Positions 1 to 6,417 of a stretch of 10,350 nt of DNA are shown piece after piece. Source of the stretch: JAJPIG01 sp035504735 (GTDB lineage Bacteria; Desulfobacterota; Binatia; Binatales; Binataceae); NCBI GenBank assembly GCA_035504735.1, contig DATJRJ010000266.1:1-10350 (forward strand). Direction: 5' to 3'. The notes below the pieces were generated by a model, which did not search any database, was not told the DNA's origin, and saw nothing but the letters and a program-made list of their open reading frames with translations. Each line of letters opens with the position of its first letter. The stretch's first letter is position 1. Both the position numbers and the translations under genes were made by a program.

Positions 1-110
1 AAACCGCCCGCGCTCGCACGCGCGGGACTAAAACTGTACCGAGTCCGCTGGCGGGCAAGCTGTTCGATGATGATGGTGAACCACTCTACGCCTGCGGCGC
101 CGCCAAGCGG
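1..110 (+). pseudogene. Serine recombinase C-terminal fragment
   Basis: Frame 3 is open from the window edge and reads SPLAGKLFDDDGEPLY followed by ACGAAK. This resembles the zinc-ribbon/C-terminal region of large serine recombinases (resolvase/invertase superfamily), where such a segment is normally followed by a basic, Tyr-rich stretch of the GRRYRYYVS type. Here the similarity ends at about 107 and the frame reaches a stop at 138-140 through sequence that is the antisense of the hyfI-like start. The family normally continues well past this point, so the gene is cut. Its 5' part lies outside the window. What is seen: the short motif and the abrupt loss of similarity. What is inferred: a truncation by recombination, or a contig junction. 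The call rests on family memory of one motif, so it is moderate. Confidence 0.55.
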
Positions 111-164
111 GTAACGCGTGCTTTTGATTCCAGTACTTAGACCTTTGATAACCCACTGGCTCAT
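1..164 (-). pseudogene. Hydrogenase-4 small subunit-like (HyfI/NuoB-like), broken after about 19 codons
   Basis: An ATG at 164-162 lies 18 bases beyond the stop of the large-subunit gene, with a GGGGA ribosome-binding stretch upstream. The protein starts MSQWVIKGLSTGIKSTRYP, which fits the N-terminus of HyfI/HycG-type small subunits (an aromatic residue, then KGL-x-TG-x-x-TTRYP). In intact relatives this subunit carries a [4Fe-4S] cluster next to the large subunit. From about position 107 down to 1 the frame stays open, but it is the antisense of a recombinase-like reading frame and no longer looks like the family. No cluster-binding cysteines can be seen. The gene is therefore either disrupted at about 105-110, or the true continuation lies beyond an inserted element outside the window. 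Confidence 0.55.
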
Positions 165-182
165 GACTGCTATCCCCGCGCG

Positions 183-1772
183 CTACCGATCGTTCTCATG
201 AACTGAGAGCGCAAAGGTTGCCAGGATTATCGGAAAATCCTGAAACGCAAAGTTTTCGGCAGCGAGTCTGAATCCGTGCCAATTCGCGAAAGACGGCGTC
301 ACGATTCTGTATCTATCCACGATGCCGTCCTCGCCGAGGCGTACCCAATGGAGTGCTGCACCGCGCGGCGCTTCAACCCAGCCAAGAGCTGCGCCCGGCC
401 GCAGTATCACTTCGGGGGCACGAAACGCGCCCCCCGGAATCGCTTCCGCGATCTTCGCGATTATTTGAGCGGACTGAGCGGCTTCTCTGAAGAACATCCG
501 CAAGCGCGCGAAACCATCGCCCTCGGATTCATGTGGAACCTCAAATTCGATTTGCTCGTAACCGGAATACGGCTGCGCCTTCCTCAGATCTCGCGATACC
601 CCTGACGCGCGCGCGATCGGACCCACCAAGCCAAACTCGCGCGCATAGTTTTCGGAGACACCGCCGACTTCCTCGAGCCGATCGAGGAAGCTACTCGATG
701 CGCTCAACATCCGCTCAAGCTGGGAGAGCTTCGCAGCCACCTCGCCGACCTGCGACGCAGCCCCATTGCAGACTGGATTTTCGAGATCTATCGTCAGGCC
801 GCCGAAAGTATTCAGCCCGAATAAATAACGGTGACCCGTCAGCACGCCGGAAATCCGCAGGAGGTCCTCTTCGAGGATCGCAGCCTGGGCGCCCGCAACC
901 GCAAGAGCCGTGGATTCGCAGATTCCCTCGATAGCCGCCACGTGATGGCGCAGGCGTTCCAGCTCCGCGATGAATATCCTCAGAGCGCGCGCCCTCGGCG
1001 GAAGCTCAATCTGGCAAACACGCTCGACGGCCTGACAGAACGCCAATGAGTGCGCGAATGCTGAGGTTGCGCTGATACGCTCCGCTATCAGCAGGACATC
1101 CTCGACCCGGCGCCCTTCAGCAATCTTTTCGAGGCCGCGGTATGCATAGAACAGGCGCGGCCATGCGCGGATCACGTCCTCGCCCACCGTCTCAAGCTGA
1201 AAGTGTACCGGTCCGGTTGCTGCCGAGAAGATAGGTCCGACCGGCATCAGGAAGGCGCCCGCCTCCTCAACAATCTGGCGAGGCCTCCAATTCAAGTCGG
1301 GCTCACGATGCAGCACAGGCGTGGCAGCATCGAAGCTCTTGCGCATTGGATTGATGCCTTCTTGCCAGGCGTCATTATGAAGGACGAAATCCCCAAGACG
1401 TGGGTGCCCCTCGAAGACCAGCCCGAACAGATCCTCCGCCTCGCGTTCGTGCCAGTCGGCGGCGTGAATCTGTCTGCTGATACTCGGTAGCCGGTGTTCG
1501 GAAGCAGACAAATGAGTAAGCACGTGGACCCAACCGGCTTCGCGCTCGCCATAGAAGACATATCGCAGATTCCATCGCGCTCTCTGCTCGACAATGAGAC
1601 CGCCGAAGCTATAGTGAAGGCCGGAAAACAACCACTCGCAAATCTCCAGTAGAATGTCCGGCTCGCATTCGAGCTGACAAGCAGGATTGGCGCCGTCCGT
1701 TACGCCCGCGGCAACTCCGCCGGCCCATCGAGTCTGAGCATCCTCGACCATTTGAATCAGCACAGCGGGCAT
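183..1772 (-). CDS. Hydrogenase-4 large subunit-like protein without Ni ligands (HyfG/HycE-like, Ehr type)
   Basis: A 529-residue fusion of a NuoC-like domain (about 50-145, with the HEREAEDLFGLVFEGHP signature at 108-124) and a NuoD/NiFe-hydrogenase large-subunit domain (about 175-529). It aligns along its length with formate hydrogenlyase HycE, for example GPVHFQ at 187-192, RLFYAYRGLEK at 206-216, RASG at 388-391 and GWVEAPRG at 464-471. The first Ni-binding motif, RVCGICGFAHS in HycE, reads RISATSAFAHS (232-242), and the second, DPCYSCTDR, reads ALSVHENDR (521-529). The four cysteines are replaced by Ser, Ser, Ser and Glu. The protein ends at the Arg after which HycI cuts HycE, so no maturation tail is present. 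It cannot hold a standard NiFe site. It probably faces the cytoplasm as the peripheral arm of a membrane complex. The start lies 3 bases after the hyfF-like stop. Confidence 0.9.
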   Translation of the reverse strand: MPAVLIQMVEDAQTRWAGGVAAGVTDGANPACQLECEPDILLEICEWLFSGLHYSFGGLIVEQRARWNLRYVFYGEREAGWVHVLTHLSASEHRLPSISRQIHAADWHEREAEDLFGLVFEGHPRLGDFVLHNDAWQEGINPMRKSFDAATPVLHREPDLNWRPRQIVEEAGAFLMPVGPIFSAATGPVHFQLETVGEDVIRAWPRLFYAYRGLEKIAEGRRVEDVLLIAERISATSAFAHSLAFCQAVERVCQIELPPRARALRIFIAELERLRHHVAAIEGICESTALAVAGAQAAILEEDLLRISGVLTGHRYLFGLNTFGGLTIDLENPVCNGAASQVGEVAAKLSQLERMLSASSSFLDRLEEVGGVSENYAREFGLVGPIARASGVSRDLRKAQPYSGYEQIEFEVPHESEGDGFARLRMFFREAAQSAQIIAKIAEAIPGGAFRAPEVILRPGAALGWVEAPRGAALHWVRLGEDGIVDRYRIVTPSFANWHGFRLAAENFAFQDFPIILATFALSVHENDR

Positions 1773-1775
1773 CGC

Positions 1776-3224
1776 TTATCTCGACAGGCCGCTGGCTGCC
1801 ATCTCAAGAAGCCTATGAAGCGGCTGCGGCATGTAGACGCCGAGGATGATGATCGGCGCGCTCGCCAGAATCAGGGTGAGCACGCAGCTTCGCGGCAGTC
1901 TTATAGGAACGCTATGCGTCGTTGATGTTACTGGTCGGCCAAAGACCATACGGTTGAGATGATAAAGAATGCCGAAAAACGCCACGATAACGAACGCAGC
2001 GAGCAGGCCGGTCGCGACATAATGCTGCTCAGCGATTCCCGAACGTAGAATCGAGAATTCGCTCAGGAAAACCGCCAGCGGTGGCGCCCCGGCGATCGCG
2101 ATTCCACCGAACAGCAAGGCAACTGCCGCCGATGGCGAGGTTCGGATCAAGCCTCGCACATCGGCGATCTGTCGCGTATCCACTGCCAGCAGGGTTGCCC
2201 CTGCCGCATAGAAACAGAACGACTTGGTTAAAGCGTGGTTCAGTATTTGATAGACCGCACCGTAATGCCCGGCGACCCCGCCAATTCCAGCGGCGGTCAG
2301 GATGATACCCATGTGTTCGACGGTAGAGAATGCGAACAGGCGCTTATAATCGGTCACCTGGATGATCAGGAACGCTGCGATGCCTACAGAGAACAAACCT
2401 ACAATCATTGCCCATGCGTCGACGTCGACCTTTCCCGAGGCGTTCAGCACGGGCACCAAACGCAGGATCACGTACAAGATGACCGTGGTCTTGATGCCGG
2501 AGAGCAATGCGCATATTGGGCTCGGCGCCTGACTGTGTGCGTCGGGCAGCCACGTGTGCAATGGAACGAGCCCGACCTTGGCACCAAAGCCTACGAGGAT
2601 TGGCACGAACCCGGTCGCAAGCACGGCTGGCGAAACTCGCGGCGCCAATTCGACCAACGAGTGCCATGTGTATGCGCCTCCGGGATACTGGCCCCGCGTC
2701 GCGGCGAAGAGCGTCAAGAACCCCAACAGTGCTACCGCTCCTCCCATGATCGTCAGCACCGAGTACTTCCATGCAGCTTCGAGTGCCTCGTGGGTATTTT
2801 CGAAAGCTACGAGGTAAAGGGAGAGGATCGTGGTCAGTTCCACGCCCGTCCAGACCAGGTTCGGCTCCGCCAGCATCGGCACCGAGAGCATAGCGAAAAC
2901 AAACAGATTGTAATTTGAATAGTAGCGGCGCAAACGCCGCGCGCTCGGTTCGCGCGCCATGTAGCCCCATGAGAAGAGCGCGGCGGTACTCCCAACCGTC
3001 GCGACCAGCAGGAGTATCAATGCGCTGAGCCCATCGATGTCGACCCAATTCGCGATCGCGACGACTGAGCCGCCCGCCGCCACTCGCATCGCCGCCGCGA
3101 TCACCATCGCGAGTTCCAATGCGCACGACGTCAGGGTCACTGCCGGCGCCAATCGGCGTCCGAGCGGCAAACACGAAATCAGCGCGGCCAGCAGCGGCAC
3201 GGCAAGGATGACGATCAGAATCAT
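1776..3224 (-). CDS. Antiporter-like membrane subunit (HyfF/NuoL-M-N family)
   Basis: A 482-residue, highly hydrophobic protein of the proton-translocating NADH dehydrogenase/Mrp antiporter family, with about 14 likely membrane segments. Charged residues typical of the proton channel are visible: Glu129 in WTGVELTT, Lys153 in AAWKYSV, Lys216 in GFGAKVGLVPLHTWLPDAH (213-230), Lys245 in SGIKTT and Lys334 in HALTKSF. His304 lies in STVEHMG and the GAPPLAVFLSEF loop spans 379-390. These are the residues expected of a working ion-translocating subunit, so the membrane arm looks intact even though the hydrogenase site is lost. The start ATG overlaps the stop of the hyfE-like gene by 4 bases (ATGA), which implies translational coupling. 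The length is close to NuoN and slightly short for HyfF (about 526). Confidence 0.92.
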   Translation of the reverse strand: MILIVILAVPLLAALISCLPLGRRLAPAVTLTSCALELAMVIAAAMRVAAGGSVVAIANWVDIDGLSALILLLVATVGSTAALFSWGYMAREPSARRLRRYYSNYNLFVFAMLSVPMLAEPNLVWTGVELTTILSLYLVAFENTHEALEAAWKYSVLTIMGGAVALLGFLTLFAATRGQYPGGAYTWHSLVELAPRVSPAVLATGFVPILVGFGAKVGLVPLHTWLPDAHSQAPSPICALLSGIKTTVILYVILRLVPVLNASGKVDVDAWAMIVGLFSVGIAAFLIIQVTDYKRLFAFSTVEHMGIILTAAGIGGVAGHYGAVYQILNHALTKSFCFYAAGATLLAVDTRQIADVRGLIRTSPSAAVALLFGGIAIAGAPPLAVFLSEFSILRSGIAEQHYVATGLLAAFVIVAFFGILYHLNRMVFGRPVTSTTHSVPIRLPRSCVLTLILASAPIIILGVYMPQPLHRLLEMAASGLSR

Positions 3225-3901
3225 TTATTCCCGCCTTCCTTAAGGGTCGTGAACGCGCCGACTTCGGTAGTTCCAACGCGTTCCTGCGTTATCCGCGTGA
3301 GAATTCCGATCACCAGTGCGATGATCAGCATGTCGAACGGGAAAGCCATCTCGATGACCAACGGCAGCGTGGGTGCGATGGCGAAGCCGCAAAGAAGTGC
3401 CCCGTTCTCGATGCCGAAGATGCCAATGAGTTGAGGTACAGCCTCGCGCCTTACCGTCAGCGTGTAGACTCCGATGAGAAGTCCCGCAAGCCCGATCGGA
3501 AGATTGATCGCACCGATATTTCCAGCCGCGGGCGGCAGATATTCGCTCAGAAAAAAAGCCAACAGGGTCAATCCGAGCGCGATCAGAAGCGAGCTGGGAA
3601 TATTCAAGACCTGATCGATCTCGCGTCTTCTGAAAATCTCCTCGGGAACCGTGCGCTTAAGCAGATACGGAATGACGATCGGCTTCATCACTGAGTCGAG
3701 CGCGGCCACCGCGAGCAGATCGGGGGCGTGCAAACCAAGCCCGAGCAGCAGTGCCGATACAACCAGGCAGATGGACTGAGCGATATAAAATCGCTGGCAT
3801 CCCTGCATCTGACGCGTCGCCGCCAATCCGAACGAACTCATCAGGAACAGGCCCGCGGCGAGTCCGTTCAGCGAGGTCAGAAGCGCGTAGGAGTTCGCCA
3901 T
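3221..3901 (-). CDS. NuoK-like membrane subunit (HyfE-like)
   Basis: A 226-residue membrane protein matching hydrogenase-4 HyfE in size and layout. It has about six hydrophobic segments and the family stretch RREAVPQLIGIFGIENGALL (151-170). Glu165 sits in the membrane in that stretch, and Glu184 is in a later segment. HyfE resembles NuoK, whose buried glutamates belong to the proton path, and the same role is inferred here. It lies between the hyfC-like gene (9-base gap upstream) and the hyfF-like gene (4-base overlap downstream), the conserved order C-E-F-G-I of group 4 hydrogenase operons. A soluble tail of about 20 residues follows the last membrane segment. Confidence 0.88.
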   Translation of the reverse strand: MANSYALLTSLNGLAAGLFLMSSFGLAATRQMQGCQRFYIAQSICLVVSALLLGLGLHAPDLLAVAALDSVMKPIVIPYLLKRTVPEEIFRRREIDQVLNIPSSLLIALGLTLLAFFLSEYLPPAAGNIGAINLPIGLAGLLIGVYTLTVRREAVPQLIGIFGIENGALLCGFAIAPTLPLVIEMAFPFDMLIIALVIGILTRITQERVGTTEVGAFTTLKEGGNK

Positions 3902-3910
3902 CTCAGCACT

Positions 3911-4861
3911 CTAGAAGTTCAGGAGTCCGGTGATCATGGCGACCACCGAGGTTACAAAGGCGGCGCCCAGAAACTCGCTCACGCGAAAGAGCCGCAATTT
4001 CGAGAGCGATGATTCAATCGCAACCAGCACCAATAGAAAGATTCCCACTTTGAGCAACACGAGCGGCGCCGCCAGGAGAACCTTCGCGATGCCCGTGCCG
4101 CCCGCGAGTCCCCAGGGCGTCACCAACACATTAAGCAGGATGCACATCAGCACCAGCAGCTTCATCTGCCCGCCCCATTTCATCAGCGCCATGCCGGTGC
4201 CTGAGTACTCGAGACTTTTCGACTCGTCGATCATCGCGAGTTCGAAATGACCCGTTGGATTGTCCACCGGAATCCGCCCCGCTTCAGCGAGGATGAGCAT
4301 CACGAAAGCGATCACCAACAGCACATGCGAGGGCGCGAGGAAGTTCGACAAAGGAGTCACCCAGTGCTGCTGAACGATATAGGGAATAGTAGAACCGGCG
4401 ACGAACGAGACCGTGAAAAAGACAATCATGAAGACCGGTTCAGCCAGAAAGCCGACCATGCGCGTCCGGCTCGCACCCATCGGACCGTAGGGATTGCCGG
4501 TATCGACTGCCGCGAGCGTGGCGAAGAAGCCACCCAGTGCGAGCACAAAACCACCGCCGAGCATGTCTCCCATGAAGGCGAAGAAGAGTGGATAGCTGGT
4601 GAGGACCGGAATTAGCGTGGCCACGAAGATCGGTACAATAAAGACCACGTAGGGCGTCACCCGAAAAATCCAGGAGGCCTGTTCCGACACTACTTCTTCT
4701 TTATGGAACAACTTTCGAAGGTCGCGATATGGCTGGAAAATGCTGGGTCCGCGCCGTGATTGGACGATCTCCTTCAGGCGCGACAATACACCCGCCACCA
4801 GCGGGGCGAGCGCCACCACGAACAGCACCTGAAGCAGATTAAACCCGATCGAACGCGCCAT
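3911..4861 (-). CDS. NuoH-like membrane anchor subunit (HyfC/HycD-like)
   Basis: A complex I NuoH / formate hydrogenlyase HycD family protein with about eight membrane segments. Two conserved cytoplasmic loops are clear: RRGPSIFQPYRDLRKLF, and AEAGRIPVDNPTGHFELAMI, which is followed closely by LEYSG. The second holds the acidic residues that in NuoH link the quinone cavity to the membrane arm, so the coupling loop is conserved. The frame is open up to a GTG at 4918, which would add 19 residues. The ATG at 4861 was chosen because MARSIGFNLLQVLF lines up with the start of HycD and gives 316 residues (HycD has 307); the GTG has no clear ribosome site. It is the first gene after the fluoride riboswitch, with a leader of about 107 bases from the terminator hairpin to this start. 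No hyfB-like gene precedes it. Confidence 0.88.
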   Translation of the reverse strand: MARSIGFNLLQVLFVVALAPLVAGVLSRLKEIVQSRRGPSIFQPYRDLRKLFHKEEVVSEQASWIFRVTPYVVFIVPIFVATLIPVLTSYPLFFAFMGDMLGGGFVLALGGFFATLAAVDTGNPYGPMGASRTRMVGFLAEPVFMIVFFTVSFVAGSTIPYIVQQHWVTPLSNFLAPSHVLLVIAFVMLILAEAGRIPVDNPTGHFELAMIDESKSLEYSGTGMALMKWGGQMKLLVLMCILLNVLVTPWGLAGGTGIAKVLLAAPLVLLKVGIFLLVLVAIESSLSKLRLFRVSEFLGAAFVTSVVAMITGLLNF

Positions 4862-4968
4862 CTGCACTACGCCTATCAAACGCGGCGTTATGTCCCGCTC
4901 CGCCGACGCATCGTACACGCCGACTCGCGAAAGGATTCAGTTGACCGGGTAGGGAACCTGAACAATCA

Positions 4969-5000
4969 AACCCCTACCAGCTTACGCCTCGGTAGGGGTT
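4969..5000 (-). terminator. Riboswitch-controlled terminator hairpin before the hyf-like operon
   Basis: On the minus strand AACCCCTACC (5000-4991) pairs perfectly with GGTAGGGGTT (4978-4969) around a 12-base loop, followed by a short T-rich tail (TTTGATTGTT with the stem end). The left arm contains the AACCCC that closes the aptamer pseudoknot, so folding of the aptamer with fluoride competes with the hairpin. This is the usual transcription-ON layout. The T tract is weaker than in the second copy, so termination may be leakier. Confidence 0.75.
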
Positions 5001-5048
5001 ATCAGCCCTGCTCAGGAAAGGGCGGTTACAGCGGTGAACCCCATCACC
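4991..5048 (-). ncRNA. Fluoride riboswitch (crcB motif) upstream of the hyf/Ehr-like operon
   Basis: The minus strand from 5048 reads GGTGATGGGGTTCACC, then AACCGCC, a hairpin GCCCT/AGGGC, then CTGATAACCCCTACC. This is the crcB-motif aptamer: P1 is GGTG/CACC, the long-range GGGGTT pairs with AACCCC, P3 is the GCCCT stem, and the conserved strings GATGG, AACCGC, CTGAT and CTAC are in their expected order. It shares these elements with the copy at 7266-7317, which precedes a real crcB operon. The family binds fluoride with Mg2+ and usually turns expression on. Expected target: the hyfC-E-F-G-like genes downstream. The assignment is by motif reading, not by covariance search. Confidence 0.88.
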
Positions 5049-5063
5049 AACTCTATTGACCGA

Positions 5064-5091
5064 AGTTTAGCAGCAGCTTCTTCACAGTCAA
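5064..5091 (-). promoter_or_regulatory. Sigma70-like promoter of the left riboswitch operon
   Basis: On the minus strand TTGACT (5091-5086) and TAAACT (5069-5064) are 16 bases apart. Transcription would start around 5057, a few bases before the aptamer at 5048. Position and spacing fit well for a transcript that begins with the riboswitch. Confidence 0.6.
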
Positions 5092-5113
5092 CCGCGGTGC
5101 GAGAATGTCAAAC

Positions 5114-5200
5114 TCAAATCCAACTGCCGAGTATGATCCCGCCGATCGCCGCGATGCCACCGTCGACCATGCTCCCAATCATTTAGGCGGCGCCGAGTAG
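5114..5200 (-). pseudogene. Decayed 3' end of a crcB gene
   Basis: The minus-strand codons read LLGAA, stop, MIGSMVDGGIAAIGGI and then ILGSWI, ending at a TGA. The C-terminus of the intact CrcB in this window reads LLGAVYLIGSVVTGGVAV, then FMGIALGNWI and TGA. Codon by codon the two stretches agree at about 70% of bases, including the shared final codons and stop. The Tyr codon has become TAA, and similarity fades upstream of about 5200. This is best read as the tail of a second, dead crcB gene beside the left fluoride riboswitch. A 43-codon reading frame (5183-5314) ends at this TAA and has no family I recognise. Seen: the base and residue agreement. Inferred: gene loss. Confidence 0.5.
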
Positions 5201-5409
5201 ACTTTGCCAGAACTTTGACGGAACGTGCGGGGCAGGACGGGTAAGATACGGCAGCACATACGCGTGCCGGCGACTGAAAAGCCTCGAATTGCCGACGTGG
5301 ACAGATGAGGGCATACTCGCGGGCGCTCGAAAAGATCCTAAGTCCGGCGCGTCTCCCATTCCGCCACTCTGGCAGCAGCTTCTAAGTTATTAGCGATGGA
5401 GGGCTCATC
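5201..5409. other. Intergenic stretch without a recognised gene
   Basis: Between the crcB remnant and the 3' end of the minus-strand GST gene. The only frame is a 43-codon minus-strand ORF starting at 5314 with no clear ribosome site. I see no good terminator for the GST gene. GCAGCAGCTTCT occurs at 5372-5383 and again in direct orientation at 5070-5081, flanking the remnant. Confidence 0.4.
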
Positions 5410-6177
5410 CTACAGCTCCATCGGATCACGGAAGTACTCGCGGAAAATTCGTGAGCGATGTTCGAGCAGCAACGGGTCGAGTGCTGCCTTGATGACCGGG
5501 TCGCTAACCACGAAGCTCGGACGCCGATCTTCCGGCATCGGACACTGTTCTTTCGGTAAGGGGTCCAGCAAATTCGCGAAAGCGGTCCAGTAGATGTCCA
5601 GCGCGCTCAAGGCGTCGCCGATGAAATAATGCACGCCGCGCGCATACTGTGATTTGATTTGCGAGGCCAGCGCCCGCAATGATGCGGCGATACGCTCGCC
5701 GGCGGCTTTCGTGTCGGCTTCGTTATATCCATATTTACTGCCCATTCGGCCGACGTTCGGAGGGGGATTGCCGGACGCATAGGCTGGGGCAAACAGTTGC
5801 AGACGCCGGTTCCAGCCGATACCCATTTCCCCGCAGATTTCGTGCGACAGACCGATCATCAGCGCGCGCTGCGTGGCGTCGGTCGGGAGCAACGATGGCT
5901 TGGGCGCCAGCCGTTCGGCCAAATAGAGGATATCGATCCAGCGGTTGATCGGTTTTTCCTTCGCCCAGGCCACGATCGGCGCGCTGGCTTCTCCGCTCCA
6001 GGCCACAATGTCGGCGTTGGGTTCACCCCCCAGCCACGGAGCGGCGACATAGTCGAGCGCCTTAATCTCGAAAATGGTCTTGGCCGCCTGTCCCCACGGG
6101 CTGGGCATGCCTTTGACCAGCACGATACGCAAGCCGGGATGATCGATGATTTCGCTGAAAGGCCGGTAGTCCAGCAT
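5410..6177 (-). CDS. Glutathione S-transferase family protein, unclassified
   Basis: A 255-residue two-domain GST-fold protein. The N-terminal thioredoxin-like part holds GMPSPWGQAAK (23-33), where GSTs contact the glutathione thiol, and a likely cis-proline at 67 in SAPIVAW. The helical C-terminal domain carries SALDIYWTAFANL (191-203), the usual N-capping Asp region of GSTs. The substrate is unknown, and it lacks the YfcG-type signature seen in the neighbouring gene. The start at 6177 has AGAGGA about 6 bases upstream. It is transcribed away from the second GST gene, so the two share the 6178-6417 intergenic region. Either a detoxifying transferase or a reductase is possible. Confidence 0.75.
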   Translation of the reverse strand: MLDYRPFSEIIDHPGLRIVLVKGMPSPWGQAAKTIFEIKALDYVAAPWLGGEPNADIVAWSGEASAPIVAWAKEKPINRWIDILYLAERLAPKPSLLPTDATQRALMIGLSHEICGEMGIGWNRRLQLFAPAYASGNPPPNVGRMGSKYGYNEADTKAAGERIAASLRALASQIKSQYARGVHYFIGDALSALDIYWTAFANLLDPLPKEQCPMPEDRRPSFVVSDPVIKAALDPLLLEHRSRIFREYFRDPMEL

Positions 6178-6417
6178 CGCTTTTCCTCTGTTATTTGAAA
6201 GACCGTTTCTAACGGGTTACAAATTTCTGCGCCGTTTTCACCAATCCTGCGTTATCATTCCGATCGCAAGGTTGCCAGACCGTTTGAATGCGCCCGTAGG
6301 TTATAGCCTAAAATTTTTTGTCGTCCATTTTCAGGCGACCCGCGCCCCAAGGGTCGACGCTTCCAAGCTGGTTGGGATATCGTGGATAGCGCCACGAGGC
6401 AACCACGGAGGAACGAC
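6178..6417. promoter_or_regulatory. Divergent promoter region between two GST genes
   Basis: An AT-richer 240-base stretch that must hold both promoters. A small perfect dyad CCGTT-tct-AACGG lies at 6203-6215, close to the minus-strand start, and could be an operator. A possible plus-strand promoter is TTGAAT (6284-6289) with TAAAAT (6309-6314), but the 19-base spacer is long. No convincing minus-strand promoter was picked out. Confidence 0.3.

Noticed and set aside
2235..2918. A 227-residue plus-strand ORF
   Set aside because: It is antisense to the conserved core of the hyfF-like gene and its composition (many Arg, Gln, His) is typical of a shadow frame.
2344..3276. A 310-residue minus-strand ORF in another frame
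   Set aside because: It is the +1 shadow of the hyfF-like gene, rich in Arg and Gly with no membrane segments, while the overlapping frame has all family motifs.
183..4918. A genuine [NiFe] hydrogenase or formate hydrogenlyase operon
   Set aside because: The large subunit lacks all four Ni-binding cysteines and the maturation tail, and no formate dehydrogenase or maturation gene is present in the window.
183..4918. A fragment of a respiratory complex I (nuo) operon
   Set aside because: Gene order C-E-F-G, the NuoC-NuoD fusion and the HyfE-type protein match hydrogenase-4-like operons, not nuo operons.
4969..5000. A simple bidirectional terminator or a dispersed repeat, because AACCCCTAC/GTAGGGG recurs at 7309-7340
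   Set aside because: Each hairpin is preceded by the same ordered conserved blocks of the fluoride aptamer, so the recurrence comes from the riboswitch expression platform.
5183..5314. A 43-codon minus-strand gene
   Set aside because: It has no clear ribosome site or recognised family, and its last codons and stop align with the crcB-derived stretch, so it is more likely part of decayed sequence.
6382..6417. A GTG start extending the YfcG-like protein by 12 residues
   Set aside because: The ATG at 6418 has a strong GGAGG site at the right distance and matches the start of YfcG.
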